A stretch of DNA of 64,000 nt. Source: Plasmodiophora brassicae. Its lineage: Eukaryota > Endomyxa: Phytomyxea > Phytomyxea > Plasmodiophorida. Shown one piece after another: positions 11,052 to 22,639 of the stretch (position 1 is its first letter; each line of letters opens with the position of its first letter). The stretch spans positions 682,001-746,000 of the forward strand of contig CP145417.1 in assembly GCA_036867785.1 (NCBI GenBank). The letters are read 5' to 3'. The position numbers and the translations under genes are program-made. Below the pieces are notes generated by a model, which saw nothing but the letters and a program-made list of their open reading frames with translations, made no database searches and was not told where the DNA came from.

Positions 11052-11102
11052 GATCAGACGCATTGGGGGGTGCTGTTTCTCAATGCATATCCGGCCGGTT
11101 TG

Positions 11103-12860
11103 CTACTGTACACTGTTATCCGCCTTTATGTCGGACGAGGCTTGCTGTGCGCGTCGCCTACGGTAGTGCACAGCGAACGCCGCAGCAATGATCAACGCAA
11201 CGGCAACGGACGGCCAGAAGTCTTCGACGATGCTGGACGCAACCAGTGCCGCGGATGCGGTCGCCGACACGACCGGGACGAGCGGGTACCATGGCACCCG
11301 GAACTGGCCCGGTGATCCCGGCCCTCTTCGTAGCCTGATCAACGCCAGCGCGGCCAGTCCTGCATAGAACCACCCTGCGACGCCGGCGTAGTCGATCCTA
11401 GAACGCGTGAACCCCAGTGTCAGCCCACGTTCGTATCAGCCGGTCCACTGGTGCGGCGGCGAACAATTCGGCGACGTTGCTCCCAGCGACGACGAGGATA
11501 CAGGACCAGGCCGTTATAGCCAGAACCGCATTCGACGGCGTACCGGCGTCGTTGACGTATGCGAACCATTCTGTGTCGACGTATCATCAGCGTCGGGTGA
11601 TACACCAGAGCGGGAATCGCTCGGCTACCGAAGAACAAGCCGTCGCGGCCAGCGGCGAAGACAACTCGTGAGGCGCTGAAGATGGTCGAATGGGCAGCGC
11701 CCATCGTCGTCATCGCGACCATAACGGACAGCACGTCGGCGAACGTGTGCCCACCAACGATCAACGCGAAATCGTATCCAACAGATTTGGAGTTGGACAG
11801 GACGGATGCGGGCAATGTGATCAGGAAGCTCAGGTTGGCCAGCAGATAGACGACGAGCACGACGACCATTCCAGCAACCTGCACACTTGAACGCCTTAGC
11901 CACTGGACGAGTCTGTTTCGCGCGACAACAACGATATACGATGCCGACGGGAAGGTCGCGTTGTGGGGTGGCGAACTCTTCGGAGAGGGAGCAGACCGAG
12001 TTGAAGCCGCTATACGAGAACAGGCAGGCGATGAGGCCCAGTGCGAAGGTCGACGGGTTCGTGCCAGCAAAGCAGTGCTGGGACGAACCGAGTGCTGACA
12101 GGTTCCTGACTCCAGGTGAAGCGAATAGCGCTCCAGCAGCGACGACCACCACGGCACATAGTTTGAAGACGACCATGACCATCTGGATCATTGCCGACTT
12201 GGCGCTGGCCTGAACGTTAACGGCGCCCAGAACGATGATCAGGGAGACAGCAGCGGCCTGCACCGCCCATCGCGTCTGCACGCCGAACACTGCCAACAGG
12301 TACCTGGCGAAGACGGTGGACTCGATCGCAACCGATCCCGGGGCCAGCACCATAAACAAGACGAACACGAACGTAAACTGGGTTGCAATCAGTCGATGGA
12401 TCCAGTGCAAATGCGTTTGCTGCCGCTTACGGCGACATCACTGTTGAAGGCTTTCTGGAAATAGGCCGATTCGGCACCTGCGTCGACCTGTCCAGTGCCC
12501 TGGGCGCACAACGTCAACAAGGTCGAGCCCTACAATGAAAGATACCGACCAGTTCTGCATAGCATAGAGCACCGAGCAAGCTGATGATGCCGGCGAGAAC
12601 CCATGCAACAATGGCACCGCATGGGCTCCCAGTCTGAACGTACACTAGGCCTGGCGTGACGAATATACCACTGCCTGGGTCCAAGTCAGCTTGGGAATCC
12701 TTCCAGGTTCCTATGGGCATGGCCAACCTATGATGTTGCTGATTACCATTGCGAATGCATCGCGAGCGGTCAGGTGCCCGGCAAGGCGTTGCTTCACGTT
12801 GCCGGCTTCCGTCTGCAGAGGCACGCGCTCCAGGATGGCGTCGTCGCCATTACTACTCAT
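11103..12860 (-). CDS. Amino-acid permease, SLC7/LAT-type (APC superfamily)
   Basis: Seven exons on the minus strand: 12860-12728, 12674-12550, 12499-12431, 12377-11940, 11878-11629, 11570-11429, 11397-11103, giving 483 aa. The first helix carries the APC signature split by intron 1 (VISNIIG then SGIFVTPGLVYVQTG). Next come AWVLAGIISLLGALCYAEL, FVLFMVLAPGSVAIE, FSYSGFNSVCSLSEEF followed by ATPQRDLPVGI (typical of light-chain amino-acid transporters), and GTPSNAVLAITAWS. About 12 membrane spans are expected. The N-terminus is short and hydrophilic. Substrate could be neutral or cationic amino acids. Introns are 50-61 nt except the last, which appears to be only 31 nt (11398-11428); that junction and the one at 12500-12549 (donor GTCGGT) are the least certain. 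Confidence 0.85.
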
Positions 12861-13768
12861 TGACAGCAACGGTCACAGTTAGGATCTAGGTGCAACCACC
12901 CACCCAACCCTGAAGGCGATACCGTACCAACAAGTTCCAAAGAATGGCGCCAGGTGCCGCCCATGTTTGAGCACTGTAGACCGGACCGCCCAACTAGGCC
13001 ACGTCGACGGCACGTGGCAATGCTCAATCAGCTAGCGAAACACGGGCATTGCAGATATTGTGCTCATTGCTAACGTCGTTTTCCCTGCCGGCTCTAGGCG
13101 CCACAATCCTGCCAGGTTGATCACCAAACGTACTCGCTGTCCTTCATTTAGCCTCCCGACGGCGAACGCCTTTCGACACGAAGAAATGACATCCGGTCGA
13201 ACAAGAAGGGCACCGCCGCTGCCATCGCTATCGGCTCCAGATTCGATCGGTGACGGCGATTCTCGACGGTGGTAGGGCGTTCCTCAAATGGCGCATGGGT
13301 TGGACGAGGCGAAACGACGGCGGCAAGTGCACAGAGAGGCGTACGAAACCGCCGAAAGGCGGGACGATGACCTGGAGACGAGCTTGCAGGCAGTGGCCCG
13401 CAGTAGCAAAGAGCAACGAACAGCCCAGATAGAGCTAGCGGGTCAGAAGAGAAGACCATCGTTCTGTGGTCACCCGTGCACGTCTTGGGAACGACGGTGA
13501 ATGGCGTACATGCGCCGGGAGTGAGTTTGACGTCCACGGCCTCCCCTTGTCGTCTGCCAATGACAATACAAGCGAGTAGCCGTACAGCGCGGTAAGACCA
13601 TGACGTCAGCGACCACACGACAGAGCACGGTGACACTAAACGAATACTGTATTTCTGCAATTCTAACGGTTTGAAGTATTGAGCGAACGCCAGAATCAGA
13701 TGTCGACGACCGCGAACGCCCGGGGCTTATAATATGGACCCTGTGCCAGAAACATCAGAGGGAATAAG
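12861..13768. other. Long intergenic region
   Basis: Lower GC than the surrounding genes. It should contain the promoter of the SLC7 gene and the 3' flank of PSMD5. One short plus-strand frame (13288-13500) is listed separately. A minus-strand frame at 13148-13660 has no family-like sequence. Confidence 0.5.
13288..13500 (+). CDS. Possible small helical protein
   Basis: ATG-initiated frame of 70 aa. The first 50 residues are strongly charged and helical in character (LDEAKRRRQVHREAYETAER, LETSLQAVARSSKEQRTAQ), which is unlike the random translations around it. The last 18 residues lose this character after a GGTCAG, where an intron might begin, but I found no convincing second exon. It could be a small gene, one exon of a larger one, or chance. 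No family recognised. Confidence 0.25.
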   Translation: MAHGLDEAKRRRQVHREAYETAERRDDDLETSLQAVARSSKEQRTAQIELAGQKRRPSFCGHPCTSWERR

Positions 13769-15527
13769 TCAGATGTAGACGCACGGTACCTGATGGACGT
13801 ATTCATGAATCTGCTTCGCAAGGCGATCGTTGGTCGACGACGTCAAATGAGGGCTCGTGGAGATCACTTGTAGGAGAGCAAATTTCCACTCGTTGGCCTT
13901 TGCGTCAATCTCAATGTTACGGTCAAGGAGTTGTTCAGGCAGGACAGGCGTCGCGAGAATGGCACGAAGTCCCCAAGGCGACTTTGCTAGCTCGGAGAGA
14001 AACCGGTAGCAGGCGATGCGCAGGTCTGCAGAGCAGTGTTAGCGACTGACAGTTACTTCAGTAAACAATCTGATACCAGTTTCAATATTCGTCGACAACA
14101 CCCTCACTCGTGACATAAAACTGGGAAGAGTTGAGTTGTCATCGCGAGCGGACCGCGACCCCATCAGAATTGCGCGCCGAACTGGATCAACAACATCCAT
14201 TTGCCTCGAGTCGTATACGCTACCGAAGACAGTCGCGAGACCATGCATCGTTGAAATGTGCAGTTCGTTCGTCGACAGGTTCTCCTGATAGACAACGCGG
14301 ACGACGCGAAACAGAAGATCGTTGTCTGTCTCGGTCACCATCGCTAAGCCGACAAAGCACTTAGCAACGACACAAATTGCTCCAATTGCCCCTGCCTGGA
14401 CATCCATGATGTCATTCGATAGGCACCTATCAACGCATTTAGTTCAGTTCGCTGTCGACGCGCGCCCAATTACCTTTCCAGTAAACATTTGACATCGCCG
14501 TTCTCCATCCAAGCAAAGTCGTTATGTTGAATGGAGCGATCAACAATGTCCTGGATGGTACCAAGGGCACCCGTCGTCAGGAAGACGTCCGGACCTGGTG
14601 GGGCAAACTGGAAAAACAAGCTGGCGAGGTGCGCCTCATTGGTTAAGTACGTCAGGCCAAGCGACGACTTTGCAATTTCGTTCAGGACCTCGAATGCCGA
14701 CATTCGCAACAAGATATCGTCATTCTCGGATTGCACCAACTTGACGGTAGCGTGAAGTAGTCCACTATAACGATACGTTTCGAACGCTGCGGGAGACAGA
14801 GCACCAACGCGAGCCGCGAGAGTGAGGACTCGAATCAGTACCGTGCCCTGTGAGTTGGCAACCTGAGCGATCTCGTCATAGGACGAGAAGAAGCGGGAAC
14901 CGTCAGGTCCAGCAGCCTGCAGAAGAATGTCGGAGACTGCCTCCGATATCGACGACAACGGGTCAGCCAGAACGCTCATCAAGGTGCGATACATGTCAGG
15001 CTGTGAAATCAACTGCATGAACGTGCCCTCAGGTAGATCGGACGCCAACAGGAACCTCAGTTCTCCAGCAGTCGTTTGACGGACGAATTCGTTGGAATGC
15101 CGTAAACCTGATGCAGAATAAGAACCCGTGCACAGTCATTTAGCAAACAAAGGTGGCAGACCTTGGATAAGGGCCGGGCCGACAGCAGGGAACTGGACCA
15201 ATGCGCGACGGCCTCGCTCCGTGTTTAGGACCAACCTCAACGACCTCGCAACATCTTCTCGCAGGTACTCGTCAAGCTCCTCGGCCGAGAGCACCGTCAG
15301 CAGCGTCTAGCGGCTACATCTCAGCACAGGCAGCCCCATCAGCCGCGACACGGCAACCGACTAACTGCAAAGCCGCCGGCCGTCCTCAGAAACTCGTCGA
15401 CGAGATACGGCCTCGCGTCGACGATGGTCTGCGGCGTCGCGCTGAACTCCTGCACGGCGACCTGGAACGTCTCGAACGACACGGCCCCGGCGTCGTCCTC
15501 CTCCTCCCCGGCCCCACTCCCATCCAT
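13769..15527 (-). CDS. PSMD5: 26S proteasome assembly chaperone PSMD5 (S5b/Hsm3-like)
   Basis: Five exons: 15527-15366, 15306-15162, 15107-14474, 14426-14077, 14025-13769; four introns of 47-59 nt; product 515 aa against 504 in human. PSMD5 is an ARM/HEAT-like solenoid that binds the Rpt1-Rpt2 base ATPases while the 19S particle is built and then leaves. Matching helices include EFVRQTTAGELRFLLASD, VKLVQSENDDILLRMSAFE, LNEIAKSSLGLTYLTNEA, AGAIGAICVVAKCFVGLAM and, near the end, LRIACYRFLSELAKSPWG followed by LLDRNIEIDAKANEWK, equivalent to the human segment before VDRSVEHDK. The N-terminus is acidic (MDGSGAGEEEDD). All exon phases agree. The start lies 112 bp after the stop of the severin gene on the same strand. 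Confidence 0.8.
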
Positions 15528-15639
15528 CGGGCTACCGACTCCCACCCAGGCAATTGCAAAATGACCGCTGCGCACGTTTCGAACGCGGGACAGAATGGGG
15601 GGTGCATTCCTCGGTAACGTGTGCCCCCGACAGCGGTGG

Positions 15640-16838
15640 TCAGGTCTCGAAGGCCTGGTCGAAGGCGGCAGTCGAGTGGCCTTCGACGACCCGAGAGACG
15701 GGGATCGTGAACGGCAGGCCGGCATCCTGGATGTACTGGTTGGCGACCTGGAAGCACTTGGTGCCGTCATGGGTGGCGTTCTTGCCGACGTAGACGAACA
15801 GGCTGGTTCCGGCCAGGTCGACCAGGAAGACGGCATCTGAGGTCAGCATCGATTTCCTCAGGGTGCCTTTGGCAACCTCAGTGAGCTTCAGAGACCCGTC
15901 TGCGCTGGACAGGCGGAGCAGCTTCTTCTCAGTGCCCGAGACAGCGTCGTCGGATCCGCCTTCATCAGCAGACTTCACTGGACCGTATCCGCCGATGACG
16001 TTCCAGAAGGCGTCGTTCTTCTCCGTGCCATCCAATACGGTGACTTTGGGCTTGCTGGAACGAGAATCGCGAATATAAGAGCAGACTTCGTTGGCCTTGC
16101 GTTTCTCGAAGACGCCTGCTTTCGTTCCATTCCATTGGAAGATGGACAGTCCGTTATCTAACCATACAATCAGGAGCGATGCTGACGAAAACTTGTTGGA
16201 CTCACCAAGAATGAAGACATCGCCATCGTTCAGGGAATCGCGGGAGAGCTTGACCTGCATGACAGCAACGTTCTTCCGTTTGCCTTTGACCTGCATCAGA
16301 CGCGGTTTGTATTCAGTCGGCTTCTGGTGGTGGAATGCGCTGTCGATGCCGCCTTGTGCAGTGATGAACGCAGGTTTGAACAGTTTCAGGAATTCATCGG
16401 ATTCGCTGCCCTGGACTTCACGGAACTGGATCGGCAGGCCGCCCAGCACAGTGTCGAGCTCCACAGTCTTGTACGCCGCCGTCCCCGCTTCATCCTGCGT
16501 CGTGTGCTGCCCGAGCCAGAAGTGCACGTTGTTTGCGATCTTGTCGCCTTTCATATAGGTGTGCAGGACGATGTAAGAATCGCCATCATAGAATGCCGCG
16601 TACTGCTCAGGCGACATTTTCCTAACGCCAAAGTTCTCGATACGCCAAACCTCCAGACCAGGAGTCTTTCCAGCACCAGCAAACTGTCATCACAAAGTCA
16701 GCACAGCGAACGATGGCTGCTGCGACGACGACCGACCTGGGCCTCCGTCGCTGCGGCCGTCTTCCGAACTTCCTGTGCCAAATCGGAGTTCAACAGGGAA
16801 ATGTTGCTCTCCTCAAACTTCGCCTGGTTGGCCGGCAT
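15640..16838 (-). CDS. Severin/fragmin-like gelsolin-repeat protein
   Basis: Two exons, 16838-16737 and 16683-15640, around a 53-nt intron; 381 aa, close to the 360-370 aa of severin and fragmin, which have three gelsolin domains, cap and cut actin filaments, and need calcium. Domain 1 starts with KTPGLEVWRIENF and continues YDGDSYIVLHTY, VHFWLGQHTTQDEAGTAAYK and the following VELD; domain 2 has NDGDVFILGE and LSIFQWNG; domain 3 has LTSDAVFLVDLAGTSLFVYV and GKNATHDG. The start ATG (MPANQAKFEESN) is followed by LNSDLAQEVRKTAAATEAQ, matching the severin N-terminal helix before the first domain. There is no villin headpiece and no second set of three domains. Confidence 0.88.
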
Positions 16839-17154
16839 CGTTAGTCGTTCGCACTTGAAGGTCGTCGACCAGACCAAACAAAAATATGAGGTCGCGCCGG
16901 CTGTCGAGGCCCCACTGGCCCTGCCCCACCCCAGAGGCCAGAGCCTGGATGTCCTCCGACGGGGCCGGGGCCGGCGCCGTGGGCCCCAACTGACAGGGGG
17001 TCCCAAACCGGCGAATATGGCGTTACCCGTGCCACGCGTCGTTACGTTCACTACGTGGATCAACTGCGACGATGTCGGACTGGGACGATCAGCTTCGCCA
17101 ACGGTAACACTGGTATCTTATATTGGGTCTTACGACACGAATCGCATCGTCGCG
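16839..17154. other. Intergenic region upstream of the severin gene
   Basis: Very GC-rich in the middle (about 16900-17020). It should hold the severin promoter and the 3' end of the lipoyl synthase transcript. No gene seen. Confidence 0.5.
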
Positions 17155-18505
17155 CTATGTAGCGGATGCTACCGCCGCCTCTTGTGATGCAGCTTGACGC
17201 TTCTGGTCGAGAACCTTCGAAAGAAAGAACTCACCTGCCCTGTACGACGACCGGACAAGCGGCCCCGAAGCCACATAGAGGAACCCGAGCGCCTCTCCTG
17301 ACACAACACAACGTCACCGAACCATGCACTTCAACGGAACGCGATGAAACCTTCTTGCCGGAACTGCTCGAACTTCTCGGGAGTCACGTACGAATGGACC
17401 TAGCACATTTTCTGAATCCGAACATCCAAACATAGATTCGTTTCGTTCAACCTTCATGTGTCGTCGGGTAGGCCGGAGGTATTGCCCTAGCGTTAGCACG
17501 GATACCCCCGCAGCCAGGAGGTCCCGCATCGATTGCCGTACATCCTCGTCAGTTTCACCGACGCCCAGCATGATTGACGATTTTGTAATCAGTTCTGGAA
17601 CCGACTGCACATTCACATTAATACTGGCGCCGCAGAACAAACTGGTCGACATCCGACCTTCTTGGCATGTTCAAGAACAGCCAGGCTCTGCCGATAATTG
17701 GCCCGATGGTCGCGCACATACGGCGAGCACGCCTCCACTGTTTCAATGTTGTGAGCGAACACATCAAGCCCCGACTTGGCAACATGTTCAACGCGATCCG
17801 CAACCCCGCTGAAATCTGGCGTTAGGCATTCAACGTGGGGCGGAGCTGACGAGTCCTTCAACAATCTAATCGTCCTGGCGATGTGATCCGCACCCTACAG
17901 GAATCAGTCGTTGCTACTCATGACGGATACAGCGCGTACCTGATCTGGAAGGTCATCTCGATCAACGGATGTCAGGACAACATAATCAAGTCCCCAACTA
18001 TGGATCGCTTTCGCTACCTTCTCAGGTTCCAGTGGGTCCAACGCAGGAGGCGCTCTTGACGTTTTCACTGAGCAGAACCGACAACCTCTCGTACATGTAT
18101 CGCCTAGAGGGTCCAGTAAGACTCCCTATTTCCTAACTTATGTGGCAGGCGAGCAAGGCGCACCCATAAGCATGATTGTTGCCGTTGCTGTGCCCTTCTT
18201 TCCTAACGATGTACGTCAGGATGTGGCCCGCGATATCATGCCGGAGGAGTACCTCCCCAGCATTCGCCGATATTCGGGCATCGCGCCTCCTGGCAGACGG
18301 TCGCCAATCCGAGGTCGGTGACGGTATCCCGCAAGCGACGGTAATTCTCGCTGTCGGCCGGCTCGACCTTGAGCCACGTCGGCTTCGGTTCACGTGCGCG
18401 CCGGATAAACGTCTTTAGACCGGGCCCATCGGGCAGCGGGACCGCCCGCGACGACAAGCGGCGCGCGCCACGCTCCGCCACCGCGCTTCGCAACAAACCC
18501 CACAT
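17155..18505 (-). CDS. LIAS: Lipoyl synthase, mitochondrial
   Basis: Seven exons: 18505-18253, 18202-18164, 18103-17940, 17894-17658, 17604-17452, 17399-17351, 17297-17155; introns 45-60 nt; 345 aa. This radical-SAM enzyme inserts two sulfurs into protein-bound octanoate to make lipoyl groups for pyruvate and 2-oxoglutarate dehydrogenases. The auxiliary cluster motif is in exon 1 ([13 protein letters not shown]-x4-C-x5-C). The SAM cluster motif CTRGCRFC (C-x3-C-x2-C) starts exon 3. Further signatures are [62 protein letters not shown] and, in the last exon, [18 protein letters not shown] with the conserved RSSY. The N-terminus is rich in R, A and S with few acids, as for a mitochondrial presequence. 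Exon 2 is only 39 nt. All phases agree. Confidence 0.94.
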
Positions 18506-18988
18506 TGCCGGCTCCACTCAAGCGCAAAGCGCCGCTACCGACGCGCCGAATCTATTTTTCGGGTCCAGACAACGCGGCCATGATCCCCAGTGTAGGTACT
18601 TATACGACTGTACGGAACTGACGCCATGCGAAGTCCCTGTGTCGCCCGCTGCGTTCCAAGTCACACGCGTTTGGCGGGTCTGAACTCCGTTCCGAACGCC
18701 GACCCGCGCTAGTGTGACGGGTTGTGGCAGCGCGACAAGTATACAACGTCCACCAGAGTTGGACATCCGGAGTGAAGCGGGTTTCCCGAGCTCAACCACG
18801 AGGGGACAGGGAAAGACAGTGAGCGAGAGCGCGCGCGAGGGAGGAAGAGCGAGAGGGTATGTATTGCCGGCTCTACGCATTTGTCCACCGGATCGAAGGC
18901 GCTCGTCAGTAGGTAGCCTGTGGCCACGGATTGTCTCTGAGATCCGCCGTCCCGACCGCCCGTCCGCGAGGTTGTTGTGAGCCTCGCC
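18506..18988. other. Divergent intergenic region
   Basis: Lies between the starts of lipoyl synthase (minus) and a small membrane protein gene (plus). It includes a purine-rich stretch near 18795-18860 made of GAGAGCG-like units. No gene supported. Confidence 0.5.
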
Positions 18989-19332
18989 ATGTGGTCCAAG
19001 ATCACCCAGCGCCTACCGTACTTCAACCTCGCCATCGGGTCAACTGCGTTCCTGTTCCAGCTCGGTTCGTGCGGCCGCACGTGGTCCCTAGGCGCAATGC
19101 TGACCTGGTCGTGTGGGCAGGCGTTCTGTACCCATGGCACCAGGAACTCGATACCGAGTTTTACAAATTGCGCGCTGACATTGACGTCAAGCTGCAGCGC
19201 TACCATGAGCTGAAGCTGCAGAAGCTGGAATCGTTGCAGTCCCTGATCGCACACGAGACTGCCAAGGTCGACGCGAACAAACTCGGGGAGCGTGCACCCG
19301 CCGCCGAAGTGAAGCCAGAGAAAGGACATTGA
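18989..19332 (+). CDS. Small single-span membrane protein, probably mitochondrial
   Basis: Two exons, 18989-19064 and 19121-19332, with a 56-nt intron; 95 aa. The N-terminus (MWSKITQRLPYFNLAIG) leads into one hydrophobic segment at about residues 12-28 (FNLAIGSTAFLFQLGVLYPW). A conserved-looking YPWHQELDTEFYKL follows, then a charged helix suited to a coiled coil (DIDVKLQRYHELKLQKLESL) and a lysine/alanine-rich tail. Size and layout resemble small inner-membrane assembly factors of respiratory complexes, but I cannot name a family. The intron phase agrees and GT-AG borders are clear. Confidence 0.6.
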
Positions 19333-19462
19333 CCAACTTCTAAGTTTTCGACTTGCGTCCCGGGACGAAATAAAGCCTGACGAACTGTTCTGAAGCCCAA
19401 TGGATTTTGAACCGTACTCTGTATTATGTGTTAGGGAAATAGGAACGAACAAGGCCGAACGG

Positions 19463-19807
19463 TCAAGGCGTTTGGGACGGACACGGGTGGCCACCACTCC
19501 CGCTGTCGATAGCGCCCAGCGCATTGGCCGGGGCAGTGAACGACTTCCACAGGTCGAAATCATCATCAGCGTCAAACCTGCCCAGTCTCGGCTTGACCCG
19601 CTTAGGTTCAACCCGGCAGCGACAAATCACGAACCCGGCCACCATGATGGCGGCCATCATCAGCGCGCCAAGAGCCATGTACGCCACAGGATGCCACCCA
19701 GGAAACAGATCGTCGCCATCCCTCGCAGGCAACCATGCGGAACACGAGTGCACACCGGTTGTCGCAACCAGTAAGATACAGGAGGATCGCGAGCTGCTAG
19801 AGATCAT
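19463..19807 (-). CDS. Small type I membrane protein, unknown
   Basis: Single frame of 114 aa from ATG at 19807. A hydrophobic N-terminus (SSCILLVATTGVHSCSAW) could be a cleaved signal peptide. After a short outer segment (LPARDGDDLFPGWHP) comes a membrane span at about residues 42-61 (AYMALGALMMAAIMVAGFVI), then CRCR and a basic stop-transfer segment, and a cytosolic tail with DADDDFDLWKSF. No family recognised. It is convergent with the preceding plus-strand gene (130 bp between stops) and divergent from LRRC45. Confidence 0.55.
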   Translation of the reverse strand: MISSSSRSSCILLVATTGVHSCSAWLPARDGDDLFPGWHPVAYMALGALMMAAIMVAGFVICRCRVEPKRVKPRLGRFDADDDFDLWKSFTAPANALGAIDSGSGGHPCPSQTP

Positions 19808-20030
19808 GGTGCTGCCAACACGCCAACACCGAACGACGGTGGACTGGCGGTCCGCTAGTGGTCAAGATTCCAAATCGGGCACCGTCCCGTGCGTTGCGCA
19901 GTCTTTATTTTCGGCTGACCCCGGTATATCCAGGACCAGCGCTCGATTGGACCCCACGCCGGACAGTCGTATTATCGGTTCCGTGCACAGCAACGATGGC
20001 TGGAGCGCTGTCAGTCACAACAGCGCCGGA

Positions 20031-22497
20031 ATGTCAGTGTCAGCGATGACTGTTATCAATGGCGATGTCCTGCAGCGGCGGCTGAAGAACGCCGAAGGCA
20101 GTAACCTTGTCAGCTTCGCAGACAGCTATTTACGAGATCAAGGTGAGTTGTGAGCCGCGCGTTGATGAACCGAAAGAGCGCTGAACGAAAATGGCCAGGC
20201 TGCGAGACTGTTTGCAGGTTCGTGGAACAACAGGCCAGCGTTACTGAGCTGGACCTGCGCGGAAATGATATCCACGAGAGCGGTGCCAACGCAATTGCCA
20301 AACTACTCCGGCTAAACACGACAATCAGAAAGTAATGGCACCGTTAACGACTAGGAAATTTCACCTCGGTGACGTACGAGATAGGTTGAACGTCCAATGG
20401 AACTTTCTGGGAGAATCACATGGCCTGCATGCCATTATGGAAGCCCTGGCGACCAACCGAACGCTCATCAAGGTACGTATTGGCTTAGACAGTGAAACCG
20501 TCGCTGATGAACGATACAGCTGGATCTGAGGAACAATAAGTTGGACGGTAAAGGTGCCAGGTCTGTTGCAGGAATGCTAGCCAGAAACGCCACCCTTCGT
20601 CAGCTCGGTCGGAAACATTCCTGTCGCATGCGAAAGCGCGAATGCTAACATTTCGTCCCCATCAGATCTGCGTTGGAATGCACTGGGAGAGGAAGGTGGT
20701 CGAGCAATATGCCAGGCTTTGCAAGGCAACCATGTCCTTCATGAATGCCAAGTCACTGGCAACAATGTTCCCATGGAAATATGTCAAGGAATCACAGACC
20801 TCCTCGCCCGTAACAAAGCTGGCAGGGTGCCATCATCCGTGCGACGCCCCGTCGAGTCAGCGATATCCAGACCGCCCGGAAAGCCGGGTCTTAACGAAAT
20901 GTTCCAGTTCTCTCAGAACAAGATTGACGCGCTGAAAGCGGAAAATGCTGACTTCGCCCAGGAGATCACCAATTTGAAGGCACAGCTGGCAATGCGGCAG
21001 AACCTGGAACAAGAGCTTCATTGCCAGCGCGTCCAGTTTGAAGCAGCAGAGCGGGACTGGCAGACCCGGACCGATATGAAATCGGTCGAACTGGCGAATC
21101 TGGAGCAGTCGCACGCTGAGGTCAACCTGAAACTTCAGGCGGCTTTGTCCGAGCTCAAGGACCTAACTGATAGGGTTACTCCGACATGCATCGGGTGATT
21201 GTATGGCGGTATTGACGATAGCGAGTGCAGGTGGAGACGATTAAGGCCGAATCGGGTCGACGCGAACGAATGGACGCAGAGATGCGATCCGCCCTGCAGA
21301 AGGACAATTTAGAACTATCGGCACAGATCGACAGGGAGCGGTCCGCCGCCCTGGAATTCACGCAGAGGTTGCAAGCCAGCCTCGACAGTGAAACGAAACG
21401 TCGCGCGCTGGAGAGCGAGGCAACCGCCCAACGTCAGCAGGTAACTTGGCTGGTTGAAAGTTGCCAGCTAGGCCTCTGACAAACATCGTGTATTAAGGAG
21501 GAAGCGGAAAGGTTCGCTGCCGAACTGAAAACGCTCAAGGAGGACCATCAACAGCAGTTGTCGGCGTCTGCTGCAAAGATCAAACAGCTGGAAGCCGACT
21601 TGGACGCGAAGACGTCCGAGCTAGCCGCCGTGAAACAAGGCACCGTCCAGCAGACGTACGAGCTGGAGGAGAAGTACCACCAGATGGAGCGTCGTCTGCG
21701 GGAAGACTACCAGAAGGAGCAAGACTCGAAGGTGGTCGCTATGGAGAACCGCATCGTTCAACTACAGATCTCGCGCGATCAGTTGGAGGCTCGTAGCGCG
21801 GCGCACGAGTCGGACGCCAACCGGTACCGGGAAGCGCTCGACAATGAGAAGATACGCGCCGAGCATGCGATCCAAATGGAGCAGTCCAGTCGCATGCAGC
21901 TGGAAGGCAGTGCAAAGGCTGCTGCCTCTGAACTCAAGCGCAAGGATGCACAGGTCAGCGAATCCTGGCTTATGTGAACGACGAACTCACCCCGATAGAC
22001 AGATTGCCGAGCTCGAAACCCAAGCTGTACGCCTGCGGGATGAAGGCAGGCAGCACAGGTCGCAGCTCGAGTCGGACCTACAGATCAGCGAGGCGTCCAG
22101 ACGTCGGGAAGTTCGCGATCTCACCGATCGCTTGTCTGAGCGCGACGACCAAATCGAGGCAATTCGGACGCAACTTCGCAAAGTAGAGAACGCGAACCGC
22201 TTGCTGAAAGAGGATCGCAGCCGACGGGAGATGAAAGTCAAGACCGCCATGACCGGCTTACGCCAAGCCCTCGACTATGAGGTGGCATCTTTCGCCGATG
22301 ATGCCGAAGACGATGACAACGACAACGACAAAGGCATTAGACGGGCCGGCCGACGATCGCGATCGGCGAATCGCCACAAAAGCCTCTGCGTCGTTAACAA
22401 GGACGCCAAACCCGACCCGTCGTCATTATCGAAGACCGACCTCGACGGTCCTGGACCTGCCATCAAACGCGATCCGGTCAAGACCGGTCGCGAATGA
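20031..22497 (+). CDS. LRRC45: Leucine-rich repeat protein 45-like (centrosomal linker/basal body)
   Basis: Eight exons: 20031-20142, 20199-20331, 20385-20472, 20520-20607, 20666-21174, 21231-21440, 21498-21953, 22003-22497; introns 47-58 nt; 696 aa (human LRRC45 is 670). RNase-inhibitor-type repeats fill the first 200 residues, with exon borders tracking repeat units: VTELDLRGNDIHESGANAIA, LNVQWNFLGESHGLHAIM, LDLRNNKLDGKGARSVAG, DLRWNALGEEGGRAICQAL, TGNNVPMEICQGITDLL. This order, including QWN, RNN and RWN at fixed places, matches LRRC45. A long coiled coil follows (LKAENADFAQEITNLKAQ onward), then a basic, disordered tail. LRRC45 joins centriole ends and takes part in early ciliogenesis in animals. 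The N-terminal start is the less certain end. Confidence 0.82.
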
Positions 22498-22639
22498 AAC
22501 AGGAACTTAACTGTCGCCCACACCGCCTGCCTGCCCCACCGGAATTCAATGCGTGACTGCGCGCACCTATTTTGGTGCCACTACTGGTGGTGTTACGGGT
22601 GCGGCAGTCGTGACCGTTTAGCTGCCCTCAGTCGCGCAA

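Noticed and set aside
13148-13660. Minus-strand frame of 170 codons
   Set aside because: Sequence is not protein-like in pattern, has no conserved motif, and the start is not an ATG in a sensible context.
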